Shown: positions 1 to 7,105 of the stretch, piece after piece
How the letters are laid out: each line of letters opens with the position of its first letter
Position numbering within the stretch: position 1 is the stretch's first letter
From: an uncultured Fidelibacterota bacterium
Lineage (GTDB): Bacteria > Marinisomatota > Marinisomatia > Marinisomatales > UBA1611
DNA: 8,555 nt
NCBI GenBank assembly: GCA_913045415.1
Contig: CAJWPW010000033.1
Location: forward strand, 1-8,555
Direction: 5' to 3'
Made by a program: the position numbers and the translations under genes
Notes under the pieces: model-generated
Seen by the model: the letters and a program-made list of their open reading frames with translations, nothing else
Database searches by the model: none
Told to the model about the DNA's origin: nothing

Positions 1-283
1 GTGCAGAATCAACAAGTTCCTTTGCTTCTTTCAATCCTAAATCGGTAAGGCTGCGAACAACTTTAATAACATTGATCTTTGCTTGACCACATGATTTAAG
101 AATAACATCAAATTCGGTTTTTACTTCAGCACCTGCATCACCTGCAGCCGGCGCGGCTGCTATGGCAACAGGAGCTGCTGCGGTTACACCAAATTTGTCT
201 TCGATTTCACTAATGAGTTCTGAGATTTCAATCATATTTGATTCTTCAAGATATGATAGAACATCTGCTCGAGTAACTGCCAT
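1..283 (-). CDS. rplL: 50S ribosomal protein L7/L12, 3'-truncated by the window edge
   Basis: This is the stalk protein of the large ribosomal subunit. It binds as dimers to the C-terminal tail of L10 and recruits the translational GTPases. My own translation from the ATG at 283-281 gives 94 residues before the sequence ends. It starts [14 protein letters not shown], continues through an Ala/Gly-rich hinge at about residues 37-51, and enters the C-terminal domain ([20 protein letters not shown], then [13 protein letters not shown]). L7/L12 is usually 120-130 residues, so about 30 C-terminal residues lie beyond base 1. A good Shine-Dalgarno sequence (TAAGGAG) sits at about 292-298. The gene follows rplJ after 29 nt, the usual order, and rpoB would be expected next. 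Identity is very secure; only the end is missing. Confidence 0.96.
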   Translation of the reverse strand, partial: MAVTRADVLSYLEESNMIEISELISEIEDKFGVTAAAPVAIAAAPAAGDAGAEVKTEFDVILKSCGQAKINVIKVVRSLTDLGLKEAKELVDSA

Positions 284-312
284 TTGAACTACTCCTTATT
301 GGTTTTTCAAAA

Positions 313-828
313 TTAAGATTTTTGTTCTTTTAAATTATTCAATACACCCACTGCATTTTGTATTGGCGCTATCAAGGTTGAGACCAATTTCTGCAATGGA
401 CTGTTTAGCATGGCAACCAATTGGGAAAGTAACTCTTCCTTACTTGGCATGTCTGCTAATTTTTTGAATTCTTCTCCGGGTAGGAATTCACCATCGAACA
501 AGATACCTTTTACCGTAGGTAAATCGTTATCTTTTGTGAATTCCTTAATCACTTTAGCTGGTGCAACTGGTTCATCATAAGCAATTGCAATAGCTGTTGA
601 TCCTATTAAGACTTCGTCAAGTCCACTAATCATATTTTGCTCTGCAGCTAATTTGATTAGGGTATTTTTTGCAACCTTATATTCAACATCGGCTTTAAAA
701 AATTCACTGCGAAGTTTGGTGATATCACCAACATTAAGTCCGTGATATTCAGTAAAATAAATTGCCTTTGCCTTTGAAAAGGTTTCTTTCAATTCTTTCA
801 CTTGTTCGATATTTTTATTATTTGGCAT
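313..828 (-). CDS. rplJ: 50S ribosomal protein L10
   Basis: L10 forms the base of the L7/L12 stalk: its N-terminal domain binds 23S rRNA near L11, and its C-terminal helix carries the L7/L12 dimers. The 171-residue product has the usual length. It shows the family pattern: an N-terminal helix (VKELKETFSKAKAIYFTEYHGL), the AKNTLIKLA segment after the first beta-alpha unit, and a C-terminal helix with PLQKLVSTLIAPIQNAVGVL for stalk docking. The start at 828 is 4 nt after the rplA stop, and its only upstream SD-like sequence (TAAGGT) includes that stop codon, so translation is probably coupled to rplA. In many bacteria L10 represses its own mRNA through a leader between rplA and rplJ; there is no space for one here. 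Confidence 0.97.
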   Translation of the reverse strand: MPNNKNIEQVKELKETFSKAKAIYFTEYHGLNVGDITKLRSEFFKADVEYKVAKNTLIKLAAEQNMISGLDEVLIGSTAIAIAYDEPVAPAKVIKEFTKDNDLPTVKGILFDGEFLPGEEFKKLADMPSKEELLSQLVAMLNSPLQKLVSTLIAPIQNAVGVLNNLKEQKS

Positions 829-832
829 AAGT

Positions 833-1522
833 TTACCTTATAGATGCATGGTCGATTTGGATGCCTGGACCCATTGTAGATGATACGGACATTTTTTCCA
901 AATACTGTCCTTTCACAGATGCCGGGCGAGCTTTCATAACCATATCATAAACGGTTTGAATATTTTCGACTAATTTTTCTGCACCAAATGAAACTTTCCC
1001 ACATGAAACATGGATAATACCAGTTTTTTCAACTCGGAGCTCAACTTGTCCAGATTTTAAATCTTTTACTGCTTTTGCCACATCCATCGTCACAGTACCA
1101 CTTTTCGGATTAGGCATGAGACCTTTTGGTCCCAGAATCCGCCCCAGTTTACCCAATTCACCCATCATGTCTGGTGTAGCTATAATTTTATCAACATCAG
1201 TCCAGCCATTTTTGATCTTCGTCAAATAATCTTTATTTCCAACAAAATCTGCTCCTGCTTCCTGACCTTCTTTTTCTTTGGCACCTTGCGCCAAAACCAA
1301 AACAGTGACGGATTTACCTGTTCCATGAGGCAATGGTGTTGTGACACGAATATTTTCTTCTGCATGCCGCGGATCCACATCAAGATTTATTGCCAAATCA
1401 ACAGTCTCATCAAACTTTGTGAATTTGAATTCCAGGACCATATCTAACGCTTCTGCTAAAGGGTATGATTTCATCTTATCATACCGCTCAGTTATAGTTT
1501 TTATATTTTTAGACAGACTCAT
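833..1522 (-). CDS. rplA: 50S ribosomal protein L1
   Basis: L1 forms the mobile stalk on the E-site side of the large subunit and helps deacylated tRNA to leave. The 229-residue length is typical. The diagnostic L1 signature ILGPKGLMPNPKSGTVT lies mid-protein, preceded by KIIATPDMMGELGKLG. The N-terminal RNA-binding half has FDETVDLAINLDVDPRHAEENIR. The C-terminal half (KTGIIHVSCGKVSF, then ARPASVKGQYLEKMSVSSTMGPG) also matches the family. The start at 1522 lies 10 nt after the rplK stop, with a GGGA ribosome-binding sequence inside the gap. In E. coli L1 represses translation of the rplK-rplA mRNA. Here only 17 nt lie between nusG and rplK, so any such site would have to overlap coding sequence. 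Confidence 0.98.
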   Translation of the reverse strand: MSLSKNIKTITERYDKMKSYPLAEALDMVLEFKFTKFDETVDLAINLDVDPRHAEENIRVTTPLPHGTGKSVTVLVLAQGAKEKEGQEAGADFVGNKDYLTKIKNGWTDVDKIIATPDMMGELGKLGRILGPKGLMPNPKSGTVTMDVAKAVKDLKSGQVELRVEKTGIIHVSCGKVSFGAEKLVENIQTVYDMVMKARPASVKGQYLEKMSVSSTMGPGIQIDHASIR

Positions 1523-1532
1523 TTATTTATCC

Positions 1533-1958
1533 CTACCCTTTGACTTCAATGCCCATGGAAACACAAGTTCCTTTGATCATCAACATGGCTTGTTCAATTG
1601 TATTGGCATTCAGATCTGGCATTTTCACTTCCGCGATCGAACGAATATCTGCTTCAGTCACAGTCCCAACCTTTTCCCTATTGGGTTCGCCGGATCCCTT
1701 TTCAATCTTTGCAGCTTTCAAGATTAATCTTGCTGCTGGTGGCGTCTTGGTGATGAAAGTATAACTTCGATCTGCATAAACGGTGATCTCAACCGGGATC
1801 ACATCGCCCATTTTATCCTGAGTTGATGCATTAAATGATTTACAGAAATCCATGATATTTACGCCATGCTGACCTAATGCAGGGCCAACCGGCGGTGCAG
1901 GATTTGCCCGACCTGCCGGAATTTGCAGCTTAATAAATCCAATGACTTTTTTTGCCAT
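1533..1958 (-). CDS. rplK: 50S ribosomal protein L11
   Basis: L11 binds the GTPase-associated region of 23S rRNA and, with that rRNA, forms the thiostrepton-type antibiotic site; it is also needed for RelA-type stringent signalling in species that have it. The 141-residue length is standard. The N-terminal domain carries the proline-rich [19 protein letters not shown] loop and [12 protein letters not shown]. The C-terminal RNA-binding domain has [33 protein letters not shown] and [14 protein letters not shown]. The start at 1958 gives the canonical [13 protein letters not shown]-terminus. The SD is weak: an AGG next to the nusG stop region, 17 nt upstream. It sits between nusG and rplA, as in most bacteria. 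Confidence 0.98.
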   Translation of the reverse strand: MAKKVIGFIKLQIPAGRANPAPPVGPALGQHGVNIMDFCKSFNASTQDKMGDVIPVEITVYADRSYTFITKTPPAARLILKAAKIEKGSGEPNREKVGTVTEADIRSIAEVKMPDLNANTIEQAMLMIKGTCVSMGIEVKG

Positions 1959-1975
1959 AATATTAAAAACCTATT

Positions 1976-2509
1976 TTAATTATCCATTTTAACTTGAAGG
2001 TAATCTAACTCGACGGGAGTCTGGCGACCAAAAATGCTCACCAAAACCTTTAATTTTTGTTTATCATGATTTACTTCCTGAACTGTTCCAGAAAAATCCA
2101 TGAATGGACCATCAGTTACTTTTACTGAATCACCCACTTTAAAAGGCGATGCCTCTGTTACACGAAGCGGGCCGTCTCCACCATCAAAATCACCAAGAAA
2201 TCTTTGCGCTTCATCTGGCCTTAGTGGTTGAGGATTCCCTTTTGAACCTACGAAAGAGATAACCCCGTTCACATTTTCAAGAAGGTAGCGTGTTTCCTTA
2301 TTCATTTCTAGTCGTACGAGTAAATAGCCAGGAAAGAATACACGTTCCTTGATTTTTTTCTTCCCATCACGCATTTCTACAATATTTTCGGAAGGCACCA
2401 AAACATCACTGATCTGCTCATCCATTTCAGATATATTCACATCGAAAAGAATCGCTTCTTTTATTTTTTTTTCCTTACCGGAAATAACGCGTAATGTGTA
2501 CCAATTCAT
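1976..2509 (-). CDS. nusG: Transcription termination/antitermination protein NusG
   Basis: NusG binds the RNA polymerase clamp, suppresses pausing or assists Rho, and links RNA polymerase to the ribosome through S10. The chosen start gives 177 residues, normal for the family, beginning [16 protein letters not shown]. The NGN domain shows [15 protein letters not shown] and [16 protein letters not shown]. The C-terminal KOW domain shows [18 protein letters not shown] and ends [20 protein letters not shown]. The frame stays open upstream to 2635, but those 42 codons overlap secE and do not resemble NusG, so the ATG at 2509 is preferred. No clear SD precedes it; the secE stop is only 2 nt away, suggesting coupling to secE translation. 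Confidence 0.97.
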   Translation of the reverse strand: MNWYTLRVISGKEKKIKEAILFDVNISEMDEQISDVLVPSENIVEMRDGKKKIKERVFFPGYLLVRLEMNKETRYLLENVNGVISFVGSKGNPQPLRPDEAQRFLGDFDGGDGPLRVTEASPFKVGDSVKVTDGPFMDFSGTVQEVNHDKQKLKVLVSIFGRQTPVELDYLQVKMDN

Positions 2510-2511
2510 TT

Positions 2512-2694
2512 CTACAGAATGAAATTTAAAATTTTTGATAGAAGCAGATCGACAAAGAATAAGAACAAGATTAAAATTAGGGATAAGGATAGAACAACAT
2601 AAGTAGATCCTTTCAGTTCGTCCCAGTTTGGCCAAGAGACCTTCCCCATTTCAAACTGAACATCAGCGGTAAATTGCTGAAGTTTTTTAATCAT
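2512..2694 (-). CDS. secE: Protein translocase subunit SecE
   Basis: SecE is the clamp subunit of the SecYEG channel in the inner membrane. The product is 60 residues, the short single-span form common outside the enterobacteria, which have three spans. The N-terminal part holds the amphipathic cytoplasmic helix ([18 protein letters not shown]), followed by the hallmark [10 protein letters not shown] hinge. One hydrophobic membrane helix covers roughly residues 32-57 ([20 protein letters not shown]). A TAAGGGA ribosome-binding sequence lies about 7 nt upstream of the ATG at 2694. It is followed immediately by nusG, the conserved secE-nusG pair. Identification rests on both motif and position. 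Confidence 0.95.
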   Translation of the reverse strand: MIKKLQQFTADVQFEMGKVSWPNWDELKGSTYVVLSLSLILILFLFFVDLLLSKILNFIL

Positions 2695-2713
2695 TTTTTT
2701 CCCTTACTTTTTA

Positions 2714-2730
2714 CTCTTTAATAAAAAGAG
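2714..2730 (-). other. Hairpin in the secE 5' leader
   Basis: A perfect 6-bp inverted repeat, CTCTTT (2714-2719) and AAAGAG (2725-2730), is separated by five bases. It lies about 20 nt upstream of the secE ATG and just downstream of the candidate promoter, so on that model it would be the very 5' end of the transcript. No T-run of terminator type directly follows the stem. It could stabilise the mRNA 5' end, or it could be chance in AT-rich DNA. Confidence 0.4.
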
Positions 2731-2735
2731 ATTTA

Positions 2736-2764
2736 ATTATTACGGATGCTCAATTGACAGCCAA
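2736..2764 (-). promoter_or_regulatory. Candidate sigma-70-type promoter for secE-nusG-rplKAJL
   Basis: Read on the minus strand, TTGGCT (2764-2759; 4 of 6 to the -35 consensus) and AATAAT (2741-2736; 5 of 6 to the -10 consensus) are separated by exactly 17 nt. The predicted start is near 2729, in the 79-nt gap between tRNA-Trp and secE. E. coli also has a promoter ahead of secE, which supports the position. The assignment is by eye, and the organism's sigma preference is unknown. Confidence 0.4.
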
Positions 2765-2773
2765 CCATTTTTG

Positions 2774-2846
2774 CAGGAGAGACAGGACTTGAACCTGCAA
2801 CCTACGGCTTTGGAGGCCGTTGCTCTACCAATTGAGCTACTCTCCT
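2774..2846 (-). tRNA. tRNA-Trp (anticodon CCA)
   Basis: Read on the minus strand, this 73-nt cloverleaf has acceptor strands AGGAGAG and CTCTCCT with discriminator G. The D arm is GCTCAATTGGTAGAGC. The anticodon stem ACGGC/GCCGT encloses loop CTCCAAA, giving anticodon CCA for UGG. The T arm is built around GGTTCAAGT. The 3' CCA is not encoded (CAA follows the discriminator). It lies 41 nt after rpmG with no terminator between them, so it is probably processed from a tuf-rpmG transcript. A tRNA-Trp next to secE is a conserved arrangement in many phyla. Confidence 0.97.
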
Positions 2847-2887
2847 ATTGAATAGCAGAAGCAAAATAATATTCCAATCCTAACAAA

Positions 2888-3052
2888 TTATTTCGTTTCT
2901 TTGAAAACAACGTGTTTTCTAACAACAGGATCAAATTTTTTGTACTCTACACGACCAGGATGGAGCTTTTTACTCTTAGTGACCGTGTAACGGTAGCCGG
3001 TTCCGGCTGTACTTTCAATCTGGATTATTGTACGTTTGCTGTTACCAGCCAT
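2888..3052 (-). CDS. rpmG: 50S ribosomal protein L33 (zinc-free type)
   Basis: L33 is a small protein of the large subunit near the E site. My own translation from the ATG at 3052 gives 54 residues beginning [20 protein letters not shown] and ending [17 protein letters not shown]. This is very close in pattern to the E. coli protein (SSAGTG, then [14 protein letters not shown]). The two CxxC pairs of the zinc-binding L33 paralogue are absent, so this is the zinc-independent (C-minus) form. The start is 11 nt after the tuf stop, and an AGGA overlapping that stop (TAGGAT) can serve as ribosome-binding site, implying co-expression with EF-Tu. The tuf-rpmG-tRNA-Trp-secE order is known from other bacteria. 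Confidence 0.95.
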   Translation of the reverse strand: MAGNSKRTIIQIESTAGTGYRYTVTKSKKLHPGRVEYKKFDPVVRKHVVFKETK

Positions 3053-3063
3053 AATGATTTATC

Positions 3064-4254
3064 CTATTCGACGATTTCAGTTACTACACCAGCGCCAACA
3101 GTATGCCCGCCTTCACGGATAGCAAAGCGAAGCTCTTTATCCATGGCGATTGGTGTAATCAATTCAACTTCAAATTCCACATTATCACCAGGCATAACCA
3201 TCTCGGTGCCACCCGGTAATGTCACTACACCAGTTACATCCGTTGTACGGAAGTAAAATTGAGGACGATAACCATTAAAAAACGGGGTATGACGTCCACC
3301 CTCTTCCTTCTTCAATACATACACACTGGCTTTAAACTTTGTATGGGGTGTAATACTGCCGGGCTTAGCCAATACCATCCCACGGTTCAGATCTTCCTTA
3401 TCTACGCCACGAAGTAGTAAACCTGCATTGTCACCAGCCTGACCTTGATCCAGAAGTTTTCTGAACATTTCAACGCCGGTTACTGTGCTCTTGGTATCTT
3501 TACCCATGCCCAGTATGGAAACTTCATCCCCCACTTTAATGATACCGCGCTCAATACGACCTGTCCCAACGGTTCCACGACCTGTAATGGAAAAAACATC
3601 TTCAATAGGCATTAAAAAAGGTTTGTCAACATCACGTTTAGGTTCAGGAATAAAACTGTCACAAGCTTCCAAAAGATCGACAATACATTGGTTCGCCGCT
3701 TCATCGCCAGGAGAATTCAAGGCATTCAAGGCAGATCCTTTGATGATCGGTGTATCGTCACCGGGAAACTCATATTCATTCAAAAGATCACGTAGTTCCA
3801 TTTCTACCAGCTCTATCAGTTCTTCATCATCTACCTGATCTGTTTTATTCATAAAGACAACCATGGAAGGAACATTCACCTGTTTAGCCAAAAGTACGTG
3901 TTCACGGGTTTGAGGCATGGGACCATCTGCAGCGGATACAACCAAAATAGCACCATCCATCTGGGCTGCACCGGTAATCATATTTTTAATATAGTCTGCG
4001 TGACCAGGACAGTCCACGTGCGCATAATGACGATTATCTGTCTCATACTCAACGTGAGCAGTCTGAATTGTAATCCCACGTTCACGTTCTTCAGGGGCAT
4101 TATCGATGCTATCGAAGGCCATTGATTCTGCAAGACCACGAGCGCTCTGCACCATTGTGATTGCAGCCGTAAGGGTAGTCTTTCCATGATCTACGTGACC
4201 AATCGTTCCGATGTTCACGTGCGGTTTTGTTCTTTCAAATTTTTGTTTAGCCAT
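3064..4254 (-). CDS. tuf: Elongation factor Tu
   Basis: EF-Tu delivers aminoacyl-tRNA to the ribosomal A site as a GTP complex in the cytoplasm. It has 396 residues, within the usual range. GTP-binding elements in order are the P-loop GHVDHGKT (residues 19-26), switch I RGITIQT (59-65), DCPGH (81-85, His85 being the catalytic histidine), NKTD (136-139) and GSAL (173-176). Domain 2 has [16 protein letters not shown], and domain 3 ends with [16 protein letters not shown]. Gly230 within TVGTGR replaces the usual Val or Ala. A strong TAAGGAG ribosome-binding sequence lies about 8 nt upstream of the ATG. The gene follows tRNA-Thr(GGT) after 49 nt with no terminator, so it is probably co-transcribed with the four tRNAs, as E. 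coli tufB is. Confidence 0.99.
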   Translation of the reverse strand: MAKQKFERTKPHVNIGTIGHVDHGKTTLTAAITMVQSARGLAESMAFDSIDNAPEERERGITIQTAHVEYETDNRHYAHVDCPGHADYIKNMITGAAQMDGAILVVSAADGPMPQTREHVLLAKQVNVPSMVVFMNKTDQVDDEELIELVEMELRDLLNEYEFPGDDTPIIKGSALNALNSPGDEAANQCIVDLLEACDSFIPEPKRDVDKPFLMPIEDVFSITGRGTVGTGRIERGIIKVGDEVSILGMGKDTKSTVTGVEMFRKLLDQGQAGDNAGLLLRGVDKEDLNRGMVLAKPGSITPHTKFKASVYVLKKEEGGRHTPFFNGYRPQFYFRTTDVTGVVTLPGGTEMVMPGDNVEFEVELITPIAMDKELRFAIREGGHTVGAGVVTEIVE

Positions 4255-4303
4255 GACTTATAAACTCCTTAGTTCATATTTTTTCTACATTTACTATTCG
4301 GCG

Positions 4304-4376
<73 letters not shown>

Positions 4377-4382
4377 ATATCG

Positions 4383-4453
4383 AGCGAGTGATCGGGATCG
4401 AACCGACATCACCAGCTTGGAAGGCTGGGGTTCTACCGTTGAACTACACTCGC
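4383..4453 (-). tRNA. tRNA-Gly (anticodon TCC)
   Basis: A 71-nt cloverleaf on the minus strand with acceptor strands GCGAGTG and CACTCGC and discriminator T. The anticodon stem CCAGC/GCTGG holds loop CTTCCAA, giving anticodon TCC, which reads GGA and GGG. The T arm is GTCGG-TTCGATC-CCGAT with one G-U pair. No CCA is encoded. It is separated by 6 nt from tRNA-Thr(GGT) and by 5 nt from tRNA-Tyr, so all must be cut from one precursor. The position matches E. coli glyT. Confidence 0.97.
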
Positions 4454-4458
4454 GACGG

Positions 4459-4541
4459 TGGGGAGAGAAGGATTCGAACCTTCGAAGGCATACGCCGGCA
4501 GATTTACAGTCTGCTCCCTTTGGCCGCTCGGGCATCTCCCC
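4459..4541 (-). tRNA. tRNA-Tyr (anticodon GTA)
   Basis: An 83-nt class II cloverleaf on the minus strand with acceptor strands GGGGAGA and TCTCCCC and discriminator A. The anticodon stem GCAGA/TCTGC holds loop CTGTAAA, giving anticodon GTA for UAC and UAU. A long variable arm follows, as expected for bacterial tRNA-Tyr, then the T arm GAAGG-TTCGAAT-CCTTC. The bases after the discriminator are CCG, so the CCA end is incomplete in the DNA. The position matches E. coli tyrU. Confidence 0.97.
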
Positions 4542-4572
4542 GAAAACTTCTTTTCAATCAACAGCTCAGTAG

Positions 4573-4645
4573 AGCCACCGGCAGGAGTCGAACCCGCGAC
4601 ATCCTCATTACAAGTGAGGCGCTCTACCAACTGAGCTACGGTGGC
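4573..4645 (-). tRNA. tRNA-Thr (anticodon TGT)
   Basis: A 73-nt cloverleaf on the minus strand with acceptor strands GCCACCG and CGGTGGC and discriminator T. The D arm is GCTCAGTTGGTAGAGC. The anticodon stem CCTCA/TGAGG holds loop CTTGTAA, giving anticodon TGT, reading ACA and ACG. The T arm is GCGGG-TTCGACT-CCTGC with one G-U pair. No CCA is encoded. It is the first gene of the tRNA-tuf operon (position of E. coli thrU) and lies 31 nt ahead of tRNA-Tyr. Confidence 0.97.
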
Positions 4646-4655
4646 ATAATGCACC

Positions 4656-4683
4656 ATTACGAATAAATTATGACTTTCGTAAT
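4656..4683. repeat. Perfect 8-bp inverted repeat upstream of the tRNA-tuf operon
   Basis: ATTACGAA at 4656-4663 and its exact reverse complement TTCGTAAT at 4676-4683 flank a 12-base AT-rich centre. The repeat ends 10 nt before the first tRNA. The tentative -10 box lies inside the centre, so this could be an operator, or a hairpin if transcription starts further upstream. The repeat itself is read directly; any role is inference. Confidence 0.5.
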
Positions 4684-4694
4684 AATGAATTAAA
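4667..4694 (-). promoter_or_regulatory. Tentative promoter of the tRNA-tuf operon
   Basis: On the minus strand CATAAT (4672-4667) matches 5 of 6 bases of the -10 consensus. A weak -35 candidate TTTAAT (4694-4689; 3 of 6) sits 16 nt upstream. Transcription would start near 4660, leaving about a 15-nt leader before tRNA-Thr(TGT). A promoter is required somewhere in the 180-nt gap if the cysS terminator works. The region is AT-rich throughout, so other hexamers, such as TTGAAT with TATTAA around 4772-4746, are possible. Confidence 0.3.
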
Positions 4695-4792
4695 CTAATC
4701 CCCACTTAACGAAGATGCAAAACTCACATGCACAGCCTCGCAATTTAATACTTATCTTAAAAACGATTCAATATATATTTTAAACAAAAATG

Positions 4793-4811
4793 AAAAAAAC
4801 CAATTCTTGGC
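4793..4811 (-). terminator. Weak intrinsic terminator after cysS
   Basis: On the minus strand a short stem, GCCAA-GAA-TTGGT (four Watson-Crick pairs plus a G-U), is followed at once by seven T residues (4799-4793). It lies 14 nt past the cysS stop and points the right way. The stem is short for an efficient terminator, so read-through into the tRNA-tuf operon is possible. Confidence 0.5.
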
Positions 4812-4825
4812 ACAAAATTTGCTAT

Positions 4826-6214
4826 TTATGCTTTTTTGATATATTGACCGTCGGGAGTATCCTCGACCATCCACCCTTTTTCTTTTAAATGTTCCCTAAT
4901 TAAATCGGACTCAACCCAATTCTCTTCGTCCCTTGCTTTTTGTCGTTTATTTAACAATAGATTTATCTTGTCTGGAATTTCAAAATCCTGATTCCGAATA
5001 AATCCAAACACTGAATCAAAAGCAATTAAAAATTCCCACGCTTGTCCCAACTCTGAATTTGTAATAACATTTTTATCAATTTTCCCATTCACGGTTTTCA
5101 TCCAATCAAAGAAAACAGCTAGTGCTTGAGGTGAATCCAAATCATCATTCATCCGATCTCGGAATTTGGAATAAGCTTCTGGCATTGATCCAGTTGAACT
5201 CTCATTTGCATTCAATTTTTGTAAGCGGTTATAAAAGTCAGATAAACGCTGAACAACTTTATCTCCTTCGTGTTTTTTATCAATTGAAAATGTAATTTTT
5301 GATCGATAGTGACCTGCTAATAATTGATATCGGATGCTTTCAGCAGTAAAGCCTAATTCTTTCAAGGCAGAAATTCGATAAAAATTACCAAGAGATTTAC
5401 TCATTTTACCACCATCCACCATAAGAAATTCAGAATGAAGCCAAAAATTCACGAATGGCTGATCTGTGGCACATTGGCTTTGCGCAATTTCATTTTCATG
5501 ATGAGGAAACATATTATCAACGCCACCACAATGAATATCAAAATGATCTCCTAGAGACTCACTACTCATCGCCGAACATTCAATATGCCACCCCGGTCTT
5601 CCTCTTCCCCAGGGAGCATCCCAAACAACTTCTCCGTCTTCTTCTTTCCATCCTTTCCATAAAGCAAAATCTTGCGGTGCATCCTTATCATACTCATCTT
5701 CCATTACACGATCACCTGTTCGCTGTGCTGAAATATTTATTTGAGTGAGTTTTCCATAATTCGGAAAAGAGCTAATGTTGAAATACACGGATCCATCATC
5801 TTCACTGTAAGCAAACCCTTTTTCCAAAAGACGTTCTATCATACTAATCATTTTTGGAATGGATTCAGTGGCGGTTGGGTAGATATCTGCAGGTATCATT
5901 TTCAGCCACGTCAGATCTTCCATGAAATACTGGGTGTATTTATCTGTGATACGAGAAAGACTGACTTTCATTTGTTTTGCTTTTTTGATGGTTTTATCAT
6001 CTACATCTGTAATATTCATTACATGTTTTACATCGTAGCGCAAATGAAGCAACCAGCGTTTTAGCAAATCTTCAAACATGAAGGTCCTGAAATTTCCAAT
6101 ATGAGCATAATCGTAAACAGTTGGACCACATGTATATAAGCCCACTTTCCCTTTTTCAATTGGTTGGAAAATTTCTTTTTCTCTTTTTAATGAATTAAAA
6201 AACTGTAGAGGCAT
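4826..6214 (-). CDS. cysS: Cysteinyl-tRNA synthetase
   Basis: This cytoplasmic class I synthetase charges tRNA-Cys. Its 462 residues match the usual bacterial length. The Rossmann fold opens with YTCGPTVYDYAHIGN, which contains the HIGH-like HIGN motif at residues 38-41. Zinc ligands expected for cysteine discrimination are present at Cys29, Cys213 (HIECSAMS), His238 and Glu242 (PHHENE). The KMSKS loop is at residues 270-274. The C-terminal part has the helical DALR-like region (DRMNDDLDSPQALAVFFDWM) and the tRNA-binding tail (RQKARDEENWVESDLIREHL). The ATG immediately follows the ddl stop with no spacer and no obvious SD, so coupling to ddl translation is likely. The gene is followed by a weak terminator. 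Confidence 0.98.
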   Translation of the reverse strand: MPLQFFNSLKREKEIFQPIEKGKVGLYTCGPTVYDYAHIGNFRTFMFEDLLKRWLLHLRYDVKHVMNITDVDDKTIKKAKQMKVSLSRITDKYTQYFMEDLTWLKMIPADIYPTATESIPKMISMIERLLEKGFAYSEDDGSVYFNISSFPNYGKLTQINISAQRTGDRVMEDEYDKDAPQDFALWKGWKEEDGEVVWDAPWGRGRPGWHIECSAMSSESLGDHFDIHCGGVDNMFPHHENEIAQSQCATDQPFVNFWLHSEFLMVDGGKMSKSLGNFYRISALKELGFTAESIRYQLLAGHYRSKITFSIDKKHEGDKVVQRLSDFYNRLQKLNANESSTGSMPEAYSKFRDRMNDDLDSPQALAVFFDWMKTVNGKIDKNVITNSELGQAWEFLIAFDSVFGFIRNQDFEIPDKINLLLNKRQKARDEENWVESDLIREHLKEKGWMVEDTPDGQYIKKA

Positions 6215-7105
6215 TTATAAACTTAACTCAATAATTGTTTTTATTAATTCTTCAAATGACATTCCGGTAGCATTGACAGATTTTGGAACCAAACTTGTGG
6301 AAGTCATTCCAGGTAATGTATTCATTTCTAGAAAATAATATTTTCCGTTTTCAACCAATAAATAGTCAGCTCGTGCATATACATCACACCCTAACGCTTT
6401 AAAAATAATTTCCGTGTTATTTTGAATGGATTTTGTTAATTCTTCCGGGATATCTGCCGGACATATATACTGACTCATCCCTGGTGTGTATTTGCATTCA
6501 TAATCATAAAATTCATGAGATGGCTTGATCTCCACAATGGGATATGCTTTTTCACCCAAAACCGTTACCGTTAATTCCCTTCCATGAATATATTCCTCAA
6601 CCATTACAAGATCACTATGATCAAATGCTTCAGTAATTCCAGCATCTATTTCTGATTCATCATGGACGATTGTCAACCCAACCGTGCTCCCTTGATCATT
6701 TGGTTTTATAACGAATGGTACAGGCAATGTTGGCCTATCATTAACGGAATTCAGCATTTCCCATACCGGTGTTCTAATATCATTGTTTTTTACAATATTT
6801 TTACTTTTTACCTTATCCATACAAAGAGCAGATGATTCTGGGCCCGATCCTGTATTTTTAATATTGTTCTTATTCAACCAGGTTTGGATCTTCCCATTTT
6901 CCCCAATCCCGCCGTGGAGAGCATTAAAAATAACGTCCTGTTTTTTAAGATCCGGGAGCAATTTCCTATAATCAAAATGAAATGGGAATTCAGTCGTCTC
7001 AAACCCGTTTTTCCTACAGGCATCAGCCACTGCTTTTCCTGATGATAAAGAAACATTCTTTTCTTCGCTGGGGCCACCCATTAACACTCCAACCTTTAAT
7101 GACAT
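6215..7105 (-). CDS. ddl: D-alanine--D-alanine ligase
   Basis: This ATP-grasp enzyme joins two D-alanines for the peptidoglycan stem peptide. Its 296 residues are slightly shorter than E. coli DdlB. Visible motifs are GGPSEEKNVSLSSG near the N-terminus (Glu15 aligns with the catalytic glutamate), LHGGIGENG (63-71), KPNDQGSTVG (134-143; Ser140 in the Ser150 position of DdlB) and YDYECKY (200-206; Tyr206 in the Tyr216 position). The metal-binding end is LEMNTLPGMT. A Tyr rather than Phe at 206 points to a D-Ala-D-Ala product, not D-Ala-D-Lac. The gene overlaps the preceding phosphatase by 10 nt, and GAAGG upstream lies within that gene. It abuts cysS directly. Confidence 0.97.
   Translation of the reverse strand: MSLKVGVLMGGPSEEKNVSLSSGKAVADACRKNGFETTEFPFHFDYRKLLPDLKKQDVIFNALHGGIGENGKIQTWLNKNNIKNTGSGPESSALCMDKVKSKNIVKNNDIRTPVWEMLNSVNDRPTLPVPFVIKPNDQGSTVGLTIVHDESEIDAGITEAFDHSDLVMVEEYIHGRELTVTVLGEKAYPIVEIKPSHEFYDYECKYTPGMSQYICPADIPEELTKSIQNNTEIIFKALGCDVYARADYLLVENGKYYFLEMNTLPGMTSTSLVPKSVNATGMSFEELIKTIIELSL

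Noticed and set aside
1341..1764. Plus-strand open frames across rplA and rplK
   Set aside because: They are shadows of two unmistakable ribosomal protein genes, with no family features and no ribosome-binding sites.
2510..2635. An upstream extension of nusG by 42 codons
   Set aside because: The extension lies wholly within secE in another frame and does not resemble NusG. The inner ATG at 2509 gives the family's normal N-terminus and length.
2754..2759. A perfect TTGACA on the plus strand between secE and tRNA-Trp
   Set aside because: No -10-like hexamer follows at 16-18 nt on that strand (the bases there are the tRNA acceptor), and no plus-strand gene lies downstream.
2912..4125. Plus-strand and alternative-frame open frames across rpmG and tuf
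   Set aside because: They lie antisense to or out of frame with highly conserved genes and are low-complexity in places (Ser/Thr-rich). The coding content of tuf explains them.
4684..4790. The remaining AT-rich part of the cysS to tRNA gap, with two ATGCA direct repeats about 4715-4732
   Set aside because: The repeats are too short to be meaningful, and no small gene, RNA or attachment site could be supported there.
5455..6064. Plus-strand open frames within cysS
   Set aside because: They are antisense to conserved catalytic regions of cysS and have no recognisable domain.
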